Source of the DNA: an uncultured Rhodobacterales bacterium
GTDB lineage: Bacteria; Pseudomonadota; Alphaproteobacteria; Rhodobacterales; Rhodobacteraceae
Length of the DNA: 64,000 nt
Reading direction: 5' to 3'
Assembly (NCBI GenBank): GCA_903873585.1
Contig: CAIQOV010000033.1
Span: 1-64,000 of the forward strand
In this document: positions 46,471-55,300 of the stretch, piece after piece
How the letters are laid out: the number at the start of each line of letters is the position of its first letter
Position numbering within the stretch: position 1 is the stretch's first letter
Notes under the pieces: model-generated
What the model was told of the DNA's origin: nothing
The model's database searches: none
What the model saw: only the letters and a program-made list of their open reading frames with translations
Made by a program: the position numbers and the translations under genes

Positions 46471-47463
46471 ATGACAGCCGTCAAATGGGGTGTGCTTGGT
46501 GCCGCCAAGTTTGCCCTTGATCACATGGCCCCGGCCATTCACGCAGCCTCCGGCGCGCAGCTTTACGCTTTGGCGACCCAGTCGCCCGAAAAAGCCGCAG
46601 GCTTTGCCGCCTTTTGCCCCGGTTTAAAGGTGCATTCCAGCTACGAAGCGCTGCTCGCCGACCCCGAGGTTGAGGCGGTCTATATCCCCCTGCCCAACCA
46701 CCTGCACGTCGAATGGACGCTGAAAGCCTTGGCCGCTGGCAAACATGTGCTGACCGAAAAGCCCATCGCAATGAAAGCGGCCGAGATTGACCAGATCATC
46801 GCCGCCCGCGACGCTGCCAAGAAGCTGGCCGCCGAAGCCTATATGATCGTCTTCCACCCGCAATGGCTGCGCGCCAAGGAACTGGTGGAACAGGGTGCTA
46901 TTGGCAACGTCACCCATGTCGATGCGGCGTTTTCCTATGATAACCGTTCTGACCTTGGCAACATCCGCAACCGCGCTGATGCGGGCGGCGGCGGTATTCG
47001 CGACATTGGCGTTTACACCTATGGATCAGTGCGCTTTGTGATGGGCGCAGAACCGATTGAGTTGCAAAGCCGCATTCGCCGCGAAAATGACGTTGATGTC
47101 TGGGCGCAAGTGACCAGCGTGATGGCAGGGCCAAAGGGCAAGTTCACCTATTCGGCCATGACCTCGATGCGGTTGTATAACCGCCAAGAGGTGGTATTTC
47201 AGGGCGACAAGGGCATGATCCGCGTGGCCAACGGCCCGTTTAACGCAGGCGTGCATGACCAAGCGCAGGTCGAACTGCACCAGCCCGGTGGCAAGCTGGC
47301 AATTGATCGCTTCCCCGGCGTGAACCAGTACAAGCTGCAAGTCGAAGCGTTCAGCCGTTCCGTTCGCACCGGTGCCCCCTATGCCTGCCCGCTGGAATTT
47401 GTGCGCGGCACGCAGGCGATGATCGACTGGGCCTTTAAGGCTGAAACCAGCGTCGCGATTTAA
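46471..47463 (+). CDS. Gfo/Idh/MocA-family oxidoreductase
   Basis: 330 residues from ATG 46471 (AAGGAGAG site). N-terminal Rossmann domain with a GAAKFALDHM dinucleotide segment, EKPIAMKAAE (EKP catalytic motif, Lys of EKP), and YIPLPNHLHVEW. The C-terminal domain has AGGGGIRDIGVY in the position of the substrate-binding GGGxxxDxGxH motif, with Tyr in place of His. It oxidises a sugar or inositol derivative with NAD(P); substrate unknown. It follows pssA by 66 bp; no functional link. Confidence 0.88.
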   Translation: MTAVKWGVLGAAKFALDHMAPAIHAASGAQLYALATQSPEKAAGFAAFCPGLKVHSSYEALLADPEVEAVYIPLPNHLHVEWTLKALAAGKHVLTEKPIAMKAAEIDQIIAARDAAKKLAAEAYMIVFHPQWLRAKELVEQGAIGNVTHVDAAFSYDNRSDLGNIRNRADAGGGGIRDIGVYTYGSVRFVMGAEPIELQSRIRRENDVDVWAQVTSVMAGPKGKFTYSAMTSMRLYNRQEVVFQGDKGMIRVANGPFNAGVHDQAQVELHQPGGKLAIDRFPGVNQYKLQVEAFSRSVRTGAPYACPLEFVRGTQAMIDWAFKAETSVAI

Positions 47464-47544
47464 TTTGCGCCTTTCAGGGCTGCGGCGATGCAACCGTGGC
47501 CCTGACTGCCTATCTATCAGACATCGTTCCTTTAGGAGGATGCC

Positions 47545-47805
47545 ATGTCTGACCCGAAAACCCCCGACTCCCTTTGGCTGCGGCTGCTTTGGCTGGTTAT
47601 TATCGCTGCGATGATGAGCGTGGCGCAAACGCTGCTTAGTCTGTTGACCGTGGTGCAACTGATCATCATGGCCACCAGCAAACGCCAACCGAACGCCGAG
47701 ATTGCCGCCTTTGGCAAGCGCCTTGGCCTGTGGCTGGCCCAAGCCGCGCGCTTTCAGACGGCTGATTCAGACGATAAGCCCTGGCCTTGGGCGCCCTTGA
47801 CCTAG
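47545..47805 (+). CDS. DUF4389 membrane protein
   Basis: 86 residues, one long or two short membrane helices (about 11-45) and the conserved RLGLWLAQAARFQTADSDDKPWPW tail (in part). It has a strong AGGAGG site. DUF4389 proteins are common and uncharacterised; some associate with lipase or membrane-organising contexts. It lies between the oxidoreductase and the host-attachment-like gene. Confidence 0.85.
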   Translation: MSDPKTPDSLWLRLLWLVIIAAMMSVAQTLLSLLTVVQLIIMATSKRQPNAEIAAFGKRLGLWLAQAARFQTADSDDKPWPWAPLT

Positions 47806-47889
47806 GGCACAACCTTTATCGGCATTGCCCTAGATCAAAGACAGGGCGCGTATCTTCAGCCATCCTTGGCCCATAAGCTGGAGGATCTC

Positions 47890-48237
47890 ATGAAAAAGCT
47901 ACGCACCCTGTACCTGATTGCATCTGAAGAAGAATTCCGTCTGGTTCACACCCATGAACCTGATTGGGCGCTGATCGCCACCCACAAAGCCGACCCCGAT
48001 GCGCACCGCTACACCCATGCCATCGTGGATGCTTTGGCGGCAGAATGGGCCACCGCCAAGCACGACCGCATTGTGATTGCCGCTGGCCCCAAACTGTTGG
48101 GCGACGTGCGGGCGCATTTGCCCAAAACCTTGCAGGCCCATGTGGCGGCAGAGTTGCACAAGGATCTGGCCAAGACCCCCCTGCACGACCTGCCGCCGCA
48201 TTTCGCCAAAGTCAGCGAAGCAGCAGAGGAGGTTTAA
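47890..48237 (+). CDS. Host attachment-type protein (AtsE-like)
   Basis: 115 residues from ATG 47890 (GGAGG site); an upstream GTG/ATG extension is not needed. It resembles the short 'host attachment protein' family, with HDRIVIAAGPKLLGDVRAHL and a C-terminal HDLPPHFAKV. The family was named from an Agrobacterium attachment phenotype and is structurally related to release-factor eRF1-like (baeRF) domains; the real role is unclear. Its stop overlaps the convergent pepF stop by 4 bp. Confidence 0.8.
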   Translation: MKKLRTLYLIASEEEFRLVHTHEPDWALIATHKADPDAHRYTHAIVDALAAEWATAKHDRIVIAAGPKLLGDVRAHLPKTLQAHVAAELHKDLAKTPLHDLPPHFAKVSEAAEEV

Positions 48238-50063
48238 CCCTCCATCGCTTCCAACTCGTCAATAAAGCCCGCAATCATCGACAACCCGCGATCCCAGAAC
48301 TTGGGGTCGCTGGCATCTAGGCCAAAGGGGGCAAGCAACTCTTTGTGATGCTTGGACCCGCCGGCTTTGAGCATTTCGAAATACTTATCCTCAAACCCCG
48401 GCAGCCCGTCGGCATAAACCGCATAAAGCGCGTTCACCAAGCCGTCGCCAAAGGCATAGGCATAGACGTAGAAGGGTGAATGGATGAAGTGCGGAATGTA
48501 GGACCAGAAGGTTTCATAACCGTCCATAAACTCAAACACCGGCCCCAAGGATTCGGCCTGAACGCTCATCCATAGGGCGTTGATGCCTTCGGGTGTCAAC
48601 TCACCATCGCGGCGCGCGGCGTGGAGTTTGCATTCAAAGTCATAAAACGCGATCTGGCGCACGACTGTGTTGATCATGTCTTCAACCTTGCCTGCGAGCA
48701 GGGTCTTGCGTTCGGCCTTGGTCTTGGCCTGATCCAGCAGTTTGCGGAAGGTCAACATCTCGCCAAAGACCGATGCCGTTTCGGCCAGCGTCAACGGGGT
48801 GGATGAGAGAAGCTCGCCTTGGCCCGCTGCCAAAACCTGATGCACGCCGTGGCCCAATTCATGCGCCAGCGTCATCACATCGCGCGGTTTGCCAAGGTAG
48901 TTCAGCATCACATAGGGGTGAACGGTGGTGACGGTCGGGTGCGCGAAAGCCCCCGGTGCCTTGCCGGGTTTCACGCCCGCATCAATCCAACCCTTGGTGA
49001 AGAAGGGCGCTGCAAGGTCTGCCATGCGCGGATCAAAGGCGGCGTAGGCGGTCGATACCGTTTCAACCGCCTCGTCCCAATCAACCAAGCGCGGCTTTTC
49101 TTCGGCCAAGGGCGCGTTGCGGTCCCAGACTTGCAGCTTATCCAAGCCCAGCCATTTGGCCTTCAGCGCATAATAGCGGTGCGACAGTTTGGGATAGGCC
49201 GCAACCACGGCGTTGCGCAGGGCCTCGACCACTTCGGGTTCGACATGGTTGGCCAAATGCCGCCCCGCTTGGGGGGAGGGCATTTTGCGCCAGCGGTCGT
49301 GGATTTCTTTTTCCTTGGCCAAAGTGTTGGTGATGCGGGCAAACAGCTTGACGTTTTGGCCGAAGACATCGGCCAAAGCATGGGCTGCCGCTTCGCGCTT
49401 GGCGCGGTTGGCATCGGTCAGAAAGTTCAGCGTGGCTTCCAGCGAAAGCTCTTCGGGTTCGCCTTGCACCTTGAACATCAAGGCTGCCATCGTTTCATCA
49501 AACAGTTTGTTCCAAGCCGATGCGCCCACGACCGAGGTGTCGTGCAAAAACTGCTCCATCTCATCCGACAACTGATGCGGGCGCATGGCGCGCATCCGGT
49601 CAAACACCGGTTTGTAGCGGGCAAGACCAGCATTTTGCGCCAAAAGGGCTGACAGATGGTCTTCCTCAAGCCGGTTGAATTCCAGTGTGAAAAACACCAG
49701 TGCTGCGGTGAAATCGGTGATCTGGCCTTCGGCATCGGCCATAAACTTGGCGCGGTCGGCATCGAGCGTGTTTTGATAGTAGCGCAGGCCCGCATAAGAC
49801 ATCACGCGCCCGCCGGTGGTTTCGATCTGCTCGTAAGCCTGCACGCAGGCCAGCATCTGATCTGCTGACAAAGTGGCAAGTTTGCCCTGATAACTGGCCG
49901 CAAAGCCTGCGCAATGCACTTCGAGCCAATCCATGTCGCGCGTGAATTCCGCGCTGTCGGGGCTTGGGTATAGGTCGGTCAAATCCCAATCGGGCAGGTT
50001 GGCAAAAGCGCCTGCGGAACCGGCGGCGCTGGCGTCAAAGACGGGGCGGAATTTGGGGATCAT
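48234..50063 (-). CDS. pepF: M3-family oligoendopeptidase F
   Basis: Cytoplasmic zinc metallopeptidase degrading oligopeptides. 609 residues. The zinc site is TLAHELGHGVHQVLA (HExxH), with the downstream Glu in LAETASVFGE. The C-terminal HFIHSPFYVYAYAFGDGLVNALY segment is typical of PepF/M3B. AGAGG ribosome site before ATG 50063. Length is normal. Confidence 0.95.
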   Translation of the reverse strand: MIPKFRPVFDASAAGSAGAFANLPDWDLTDLYPSPDSAEFTRDMDWLEVHCAGFAASYQGKLATLSADQMLACVQAYEQIETTGGRVMSYAGLRYYQNTLDADRAKFMADAEGQITDFTAALVFFTLEFNRLEEDHLSALLAQNAGLARYKPVFDRMRAMRPHQLSDEMEQFLHDTSVVGASAWNKLFDETMAALMFKVQGEPEELSLEATLNFLTDANRAKREAAAHALADVFGQNVKLFARITNTLAKEKEIHDRWRKMPSPQAGRHLANHVEPEVVEALRNAVVAAYPKLSHRYYALKAKWLGLDKLQVWDRNAPLAEEKPRLVDWDEAVETVSTAYAAFDPRMADLAAPFFTKGWIDAGVKPGKAPGAFAHPTVTTVHPYVMLNYLGKPRDVMTLAHELGHGVHQVLAAGQGELLSSTPLTLAETASVFGEMLTFRKLLDQAKTKAERKTLLAGKVEDMINTVVRQIAFYDFECKLHAARRDGELTPEGINALWMSVQAESLGPVFEFMDGYETFWSYIPHFIHSPFYVYAYAFGDGLVNALYAVYADGLPGFEDKYFEMLKAGGSKHHKELLAPFGLDASDPKFWDRGLSMIAGFIDELEAMEG

Positions 50064-50176
50064 GGCAACCTCTTGATGGCTTTGCCCCTATGTAGGGGGG
50101 CTGGGGCGAAATGGAAACCTATCCGAGGCACAAAGGTGGGATGGATATTTGGGCAAGTATGAAATGGAAAGGGGGC

Positions 50177-50953
50177 TTAAGGGCATTGGGTCAGAAGGGC
50201 AGAGAGGGGCGGCACATCATCCGCGTTGGCGGTTTGCAGCCAAGCGGTCACCCGCGCCCCCACAAGGTCGATCCCCGACTTGCGCCGTGCGTTTTGGGTA
50301 ATGCCGTCAAAGGCCAGTTCGAAGACTTGGGTCGGGGGCACTTGGCGCAGGGGGCCGAAGCGGTCGGTGACATTGGCACGCGCCCACGCCAGAAGGGTTG
50401 GGGTTTCAGCGAGCGTCAGGCGCAATCGGGTGAGGGGGACAAGGCTTGCACCGTGGGGCAGGGCAAAGGTCGCCTCGGGGGTGGATGGGTCGATCAGCGT
50501 GAGGATGGCCAGACAGGTGCCGGGGGTTTGCGGGGTGGTGCTGGGGGGTGAAAGCTTGGTGCGGAACGTGCCGGTTGCAAGGCGATTCAGGATCAGGCGC
50601 GCTTCGGGGGGTAGGCCGCGGGCGAGGGCAAGGTAGTCTTGGGCAGAGGTGAGGCTGTCTAAAGCTTGCGCCAAGGTTGGCGCTTGGCCAGTGGCGGGGG
50701 GCAACAGAAGGGCGGCGAGTTCGGCTTTGTCGGGGCAGGTTTTCGCGCAGGCTTCCAGCAGGAAGGCGGGGGTGTCGGTGGCCTGTGCCACCCAATCGAG
50801 CAGGGTTGTAGCGGAGGCTAGGCGTTTGGGGCGTTCCCCCGAAAGCAGACGCTGTGCAGCCTGCGCATCCTGCGGGCCGACTTGGGCTGCGTAAGCGGCA
50901 AAGGCGTCGGGCGTGGGCGTGCCTTGCGCCAGAAGTTGGGCAAAGCGGATCAT
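50177..50953 (-). CDS. Shortened ATP-dependent DNA ligase lacking the adenylation domain
   Basis: 258 residues from ATG 50953, which overlaps the exonuclease stop as ATGA. Residues 30-135 (AAQRLLSGERPKRLASATTL, then AFLLEACAKTCPDKAELAALLLPP and ILNRLATGTF) resemble the N-terminal helical domain of the 'cisplatin damage response' ligase. Residues 162-258 (TFALPHGASLVPL, then DRFGPLRQVPPTQVFELAFDGI and RRKSGI) resemble its OB-fold end. The whole nucleotidyltransferase domain, with its KxDG lysine, is missing between about residues 135 and 162; full-length relatives have over 500 residues. The frame is intact, so it is either a very recent remnant or a retained non-catalytic DNA-binding partner of the exonuclease. 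Confidence 0.75.
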   Translation of the reverse strand: MIRFAQLLAQGTPTPDAFAAYAAQVGPQDAQAAQRLLSGERPKRLASATTLLDWVAQATDTPAFLLEACAKTCPDKAELAALLLPPATGQAPTLAQALDSLTSAQDYLALARGLPPEARLILNRLATGTFRTKLSPPSTTPQTPGTCLAILTLIDPSTPEATFALPHGASLVPLTRLRLTLAETPTLLAWARANVTDRFGPLRQVPPTQVFELAFDGITQNARRKSGIDLVGARVTAWLQTANADDVPPLSALLTQCP

Positions 50954-51903
50954 GCCATGGCCTGCGCCGACAGGCCCTTGCTGCGCAGCCAAGCGGCAAA
51001 GGGGCCGGTAGAGCCGTGCAATGTGAACACCTGTTCTGCCCCCGTTGCCGCCACCGCCGCATTCAACCCCGCCCAATCGGCATGGTCCGATAGCACAAAG
51101 GCCGCCGATGCCCCCTTGCGCCGCGCCGCAAGCGCCATCCAGCCCGATGCGGCGGCGACTGTGTGCGGGCCTAGGCCAAGCGCCCATGCGCTGGCCATGG
51201 CGTTGGGCGTGGCGATCACCAGCGCGCCCGTGGGCGGGGGGGCGTTGGTCAGCGCCAAGGTGGGCGGCAGGGGGTAGCCTTGCTGGCGCAGAATGTCGGT
51301 GACGGCTTCGACCACGGGATGCGTGCAGATCGGCCCTAGCCCCGCCAAGCCCGCCATCAACCGCTGCGCTTTGCCAAAAGAATAGGCCAGCAGCACCGAA
51401 GCCACGCCGCGCGCGGCATTGCCTGCCCACCAAGCGGCAATCTGGGCCATCACCTCAGCTTCGCTTTGCCAGTGGAAAATCGGCAGCCCAAAGGTGGTTT
51501 CGGTCAGGAAGGTATGGCAGCGCACAGCCTCAAACGGTTCGCACAAAGCATCGGGGGCGGTTTTGTAATCGCCCGAGGCGACCCAGACCTGTCCACCACG
51601 TTCAATCCTGATCTGCGCTGATCCGGGCACATGGCCCGCGGGGTGAAAGCTGACCGACACGCCGCCGATCTGGCGCGCCTCGCCGTAGGCAATCCCCTCA
51701 GCCGTGATCTTGCCCAAACGGTGGCGGATCACGGGCAGGGCTTGATGGGTGCACAGATAAGCCCCCATGCCGCGCGCTGCGTGGTCAGAATGGCCGTGCG
51801 TGATCAAGGCGCGGGGCACGCGGCCCATCGGGTCGATGTGAAAACCCCCTTCAGGGCAAAACAGGCCCTGCGGGGTTTGGATAACAAGGGGCGTATCTGT
51901 CAT
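50950..51903 (-). CDS. Ligase-associated DNA exonuclease (metallo-beta-lactamase fold)
   Basis: 317 residues from ATG 51903; the longer frame lacks family support. The metal site is LITHGHSDHAARG (HxHxDH), with SGDYKT and the later VLSDHADWAGL, the pattern of the beta-CASP/Ysh1-like exonucleases that accompany ATP-dependent ligases and an Lhr-like helicase in bacterial repair operons. Here only the exonuclease and the shortened ligase are present; no helicase or PdeM-like endonuclease is nearby. Metal-binding residues appear complete, so activity is likely. Confidence 0.88.
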   Translation of the reverse strand: MTDTPLVIQTPQGLFCPEGGFHIDPMGRVPRALITHGHSDHAARGMGAYLCTHQALPVIRHRLGKITAEGIAYGEARQIGGVSVSFHPAGHVPGSAQIRIERGGQVWVASGDYKTAPDALCEPFEAVRCHTFLTETTFGLPIFHWQSEAEVMAQIAAWWAGNAARGVASVLLAYSFGKAQRLMAGLAGLGPICTHPVVEAVTDILRQQGYPLPPTLALTNAPPPTGALVIATPNAMASAWALGLGPHTVAAASGWMALAARRKGASAAFVLSDHADWAGLNAAVAATGAEQVFTLHGSTGPFAAWLRSKGLSAQAMA

Positions 51904-52097
51904 GCGGGCAGGGTAGCGCAAAGGCGGGGGTAGGTTCATCTGCTTTGTGCCGCAGAACCGCGCCATCTGCGCCTAATTTATCAGCACATCGCGCAATATT
52001 TCAGCGAATGGCGCGGTTAACGGCGATTTTAGCCGCCTTGCCCTTTCAGCCACGGTCAACGGCGTTTTACTGGCCAAGCACAAGAAAGGTTGACCTG

Positions 52098-53510
52098 ATG
52101 TCTACAGCGTTCAACGAAATGTACCTAGGCCCGCAAATCCGCCCGCCCTATGCGCAGCTTGAATCGTGGATGCGCGCCATGCCCGCCGATCTGCGCCGCC
52201 AAAAACAGGCCGAGGCTGAGGCCCTGTTTCGCCGCATCGGCATCACCTTTGCCGTTTACGGCGAGGGTGGCGATCCCGACAGGCTGATCCCCTTCGATAT
52301 GTTCCCGCGCGTTTTCACCCATAGCGAATGGGCGCGGCTGGAACGGGGCATCAAACAGCGCGCACAAGCGCTGAACGCCTTTCTGGTCGATGTTTACGGG
52401 CGGGCCGAGATTATTCGCGCCGGCCGCATTCCGCCATCTTTGGTCTATCAAAACGAGGCGTTTGAAAAATCTGTCGTTGGCTTTGTGCCCCCCAAAGGCG
52501 TGTATTCCCACATCGTGGGCATCGACATCGTGCGCACCGGCCCGACTGACTTTTTCGTGCTGGAAGACAATTGCCGCACCCCTTCGGGTGTCAGCTACAT
52601 GCTGGAAAGCCGCGAGATGATGATGCGGATGTTCCCCGATCTGTTCCGCGAAAACCGCATTCAGCCGGTGGATCGTTACCACGACCTGCTGCGGCGCACG
52701 CTGACCTCGGTCGCGCCGCAAAAGTGCCGTCATGACCCGACCGTCGTGATCTTGACGCCGGGGCATTTCAACTCGGCCTATTACGAGCATTCCTTTCTGG
52801 CTGACCTGATGGGCGTGGAACTGGTCGAAGGGCAGGATTTGTTCGTGGAAGGCGAGTTTGTTTATATGCGCACCACCCAAGGGCCAAAGCGGGTGGATGT
52901 GATTTATCGCCGCTTGGATGACGCCTATATCGACCCCTTGTGCTTTCGCCCCGATTCGATGCTGGGCATTCCTGGACTGATGGATGTTTACCGGTCTGGC
53001 GGTGTGTCGATCTGTTCGGCCCCTGGGGCTGGGGTGGCGGATGACAAGGCGGTTTACACCTATGTGCCCGAGATGATCCGCTTTTATCTGGGCGAAGAGC
53101 CGATTTTGAACAACGTGCCCACATGGCAATGCGCAAAGCCCGATGATCTGGGCTATGTGCTGGATAACCTTGGCGAACTGGTCGTCAAGGAAGTGCATGG
53201 GTCGGGCGGTTACGGGATGTTGGTGGGGCCAAAGTCGACCAAGGAACAGGTGGAAACGTTCCGCCACAAGATCCTCAACGACCCCGCCAATTACATCGCC
53301 CAGCCGACCTTGGCCCTATCGGCCACACCAACCTTTGTCGATGAAGGCGTCGCCCCGCGCCATGTTGACCTGCGGCCCTATTGCTTGGTCGGAGAGCGGA
53401 TCGAACTGGTTCCCGGCGGGTTGACGCGGGTTGCCTTGACGGAAGGCAGTTTGGTCGTGAACTCGTCCCAAGGGGGCGGGGTGAAAGACACTTGGGTTTT
53501 GGCGGAGTGA
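52098..53510 (+). CDS. Circularly permuted ATP-grasp protein (Anbu cluster)
   Basis: 470 residues from ATG 52098, near an AAGG site. COG2308-type ATP-grasp: FFVLEDNCRTPSGVSYMLE, LTPGHFNSAYYEHSFLADLMGVELVEG and VVKEVHGSGGYGMLVGP are recognisable (shown in parts), with metal and ATP residues across the permuted fold. Such proteins are proposed to form peptide or amide bonds. It leads a four-gene run (alpha-E, transglutaminase, Anbu) with gaps of 3, -1 and 30 bp. Substrate unknown. Confidence 0.9.
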   Translation: MSTAFNEMYLGPQIRPPYAQLESWMRAMPADLRRQKQAEAEALFRRIGITFAVYGEGGDPDRLIPFDMFPRVFTHSEWARLERGIKQRAQALNAFLVDVYGRAEIIRAGRIPPSLVYQNEAFEKSVVGFVPPKGVYSHIVGIDIVRTGPTDFFVLEDNCRTPSGVSYMLESREMMMRMFPDLFRENRIQPVDRYHDLLRRTLTSVAPQKCRHDPTVVILTPGHFNSAYYEHSFLADLMGVELVEGQDLFVEGEFVYMRTTQGPKRVDVIYRRLDDAYIDPLCFRPDSMLGIPGLMDVYRSGGVSICSAPGAGVADDKAVYTYVPEMIRFYLGEEPILNNVPTWQCAKPDDLGYVLDNLGELVVKEVHGSGGYGMLVGPKSTKEQVETFRHKILNDPANYIAQPTLALSATPTFVDEGVAPRHVDLRPYCLVGERIELVPGGLTRVALTEGSLVVNSSQGGGVKDTWVLAE

Positions 53511-53513
53511 ACC

Positions 53514-54461
53514 ATGCTGTCTAGAACCGCCGACAACCTTTACTGGATCGCCCGCTATATGGAGCGTGCCGAAACCGCCGCGCGTTTGCTGGAAGTGGGG
53601 GCGCGAATCTCGCTTTTGCCCACAGCGCAGGGGTATCGCAACGAGTGGGAATCGATCCTGCAATCGACAGGCACACAAGACGCCTTTGCCGCCAAGTACG
53701 GCGAAGCGGTGCAGCGCAACATTGAAAGCTTTTTGTTCTTTGACCGCGACAATCCCTCGTCGGTGGCGTCATGTATCACCCAAGCGCGCGAAAACGGGCG
53801 CATCGTGCGCACGGCTTTGACAGGCCAAGTTTGGGATGCGCTGAACACCGCGTTTCAAGACCTGCGCCAATTCGAACGCGCGCCGCGCAATGTGCTCGAA
53901 CTAAGCCGCCTGACCGATTGGACGATGAAACAGGCCGCCATGGTGCGCGGGGCGATTGATGCCACGCTGTTGCGCAATGATGGCTATGATTTCCTCAACC
54001 TTGGCTACGCGCTAGAACGCGGCGATGCCACGGCGCGGTTGATGGATGTGAAATACTACATCCTTTTGCCGCGCGTGGGGGTGGCTGCGGGGGTGGAAAA
54101 TGACCAATGGACGATGCTGTTGCGGGCGATGTCGTTGAACCGCGCCTTTCACTGGGCTTATGGCGGCGAAGTCACGGCGCAAAAGATCGCCCATTTCCTG
54201 ATCTTGAACCCGCACTGCCCGCGCGCGCTTGTCACCTGCCTGTCAGATACGCAAACCGCTTTGGCGCGGCTGTCGAAAGCCTACGCCCAAGGCACTGAAG
54301 CGCAGGCCAAAGCCAGCGCCTTGCAGGCCGAGTTTGACAGCCTGACGCCAGAGCGCATCTTTGACGAAGGGCTGCACGAGTTTTTGTCGCGCTTCATCCG
54401 CCAAACCGCTGAAATCGCCAGCTTGGTGCATGAAAACTACCTGTCAGGGGATATGCGCTGA
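53514..54461 (+). CDS. Alpha-E domain protein (DUF403)
   Basis: 315 residues, predicted all-helical. N-terminus MLSRTADNLYWIARYMERAETAARLLEVG (in part), with the Y-W-x-x-R-Y-x-E-R-A-E motif that defines the family; further conserved acidic residues line the helices. It is always or nearly always found with COG2308 ATP-grasp proteins and may be its partner in a peptide-ligase system. It starts 3 bp after the ATP-grasp stop and shares a base with the transglutaminase start. Confidence 0.9.
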   Translation: MLSRTADNLYWIARYMERAETAARLLEVGARISLLPTAQGYRNEWESILQSTGTQDAFAAKYGEAVQRNIESFLFFDRDNPSSVASCITQARENGRIVRTALTGQVWDALNTAFQDLRQFERAPRNVLELSRLTDWTMKQAAMVRGAIDATLLRNDGYDFLNLGYALERGDATARLMDVKYYILLPRVGVAAGVENDQWTMLLRAMSLNRAFHWAYGGEVTAQKIAHFLILNPHCPRALVTCLSDTQTALARLSKAYAQGTEAQAKASALQAEFDSLTPERIFDEGLHEFLSRFIRQTAEIASLVHENYLSGDMR

Positions 54462-55270
54462 TGTTGCTGATGATCGACCATCTTACGCTGTATCGCTACG
54501 AAACCCCCGCGCGCGGGGTGGTGCAAAGCCATCGGCTGATGCCATCGACCTGTGCGGGGCAAGAGGTGGTGGCATGGGAGGTGACAGTTTCCGGCGGCGT
54601 AAAGGGCGGCGGCTTTCGCGACGGCGCAGGGGATTGGGTGCAGGGGTGGAGCGTGACCGGCCCTGTCAGCGAAATTGCCGTGCAAGTGCGCGGCAAGGTT
54701 GCGACCAGTGACACGGCGGGCGTGTTGCGCGGCCACCGCGAGACGATATCGCCCGAGGTGTATTTGGTGCCAACGGCCGCCACAGCTTTGACGGGGGCGC
54801 TGCCCACCCTCGCCAAGGCGGGGCAGGGGCAAGCCACCGTTTTGGGCGCGGCCCACGAATTATCATGCGCGGTGACGCAAGCGGTGGCCTATCAGCCCGG
54901 AACCACGCATGCCCACACCACCGCCGCAGAAGCCTTGGCGCTGGGCGCGGGGGTGTGCCAAGACCACGCCCATGTTCTGTGCGCTGTGGCGCGCGCCAAC
55001 CAGATACCGGCGCGCTATGTGTCGGGCTATTTGTCATCCGATGCGCAAGGCGCGGGCCATGAAGCGGCGCATGCTTGGGCGGAACTGTACATCGTGGGCC
55101 TTGGCTGGGTGGGGTTTGATCCGGCCAATGCCTGCTGCCCTGACGCGCGCTATGTGCGCCTTGGGTCGGGCCTTGATTCGCGCGACGCAGCCCCCATTCG
55201 CGGTTCGGCGCGCAGCACGGGGGCCGAATGGCTGGATGTGACGGTTGCGGTTCAAGCGATGCAGCAATAG
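54461..55270 (+). CDS. Transglutaminase-like cysteine peptidase family protein
   Basis: 269 residues. N-terminal beta-rich domain (DUF/BTLCP-like, about 1-110) and a transglutaminase-like core: Cys in GAGVCQDHAHV, His in EAAHAWAELY, Asp in VGFDPANAC. Predicted cytoplasmic; no signal peptide. It may hydrolyse or transfer the product of the ATP-grasp/alpha-E pair. The ATG at 54461 overlaps the alpha-E stop. Confidence 0.9.
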   Translation: MLLMIDHLTLYRYETPARGVVQSHRLMPSTCAGQEVVAWEVTVSGGVKGGGFRDGAGDWVQGWSVTGPVSEIAVQVRGKVATSDTAGVLRGHRETISPEVYLVPTAATALTGALPTLAKAGQGQATVLGAAHELSCAVTQAVAYQPGTTHAHTTAAEALALGAGVCQDHAHVLCAVARANQIPARYVSGYLSSDAQGAGHEAAHAWAELYIVGLGWVGFDPANACCPDARYVRLGSGLDSRDAAPIRGSARSTGAEWLDVTVAVQAMQQ

Positions 55271-55300
55271 TCTGGCTGCCGAGCGAAGAAAGACAAACCC

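Noticed and set aside
45711-46520. Long plus-strand open frame (269 codons) across pssA in another frame
   Set aside because: It is a shadow of pssA: the GC-rich third positions of pssA keep the alternative frame open, and the Arg/Cys/His-rich product is not protein-like.
50954-51433. Upstream extension of the shortened ligase gene to 418 codons
   Set aside because: The added codons are antisense-frame shadow of the exonuclease gene; the ATGA overlap at 50953 gives a natural start.
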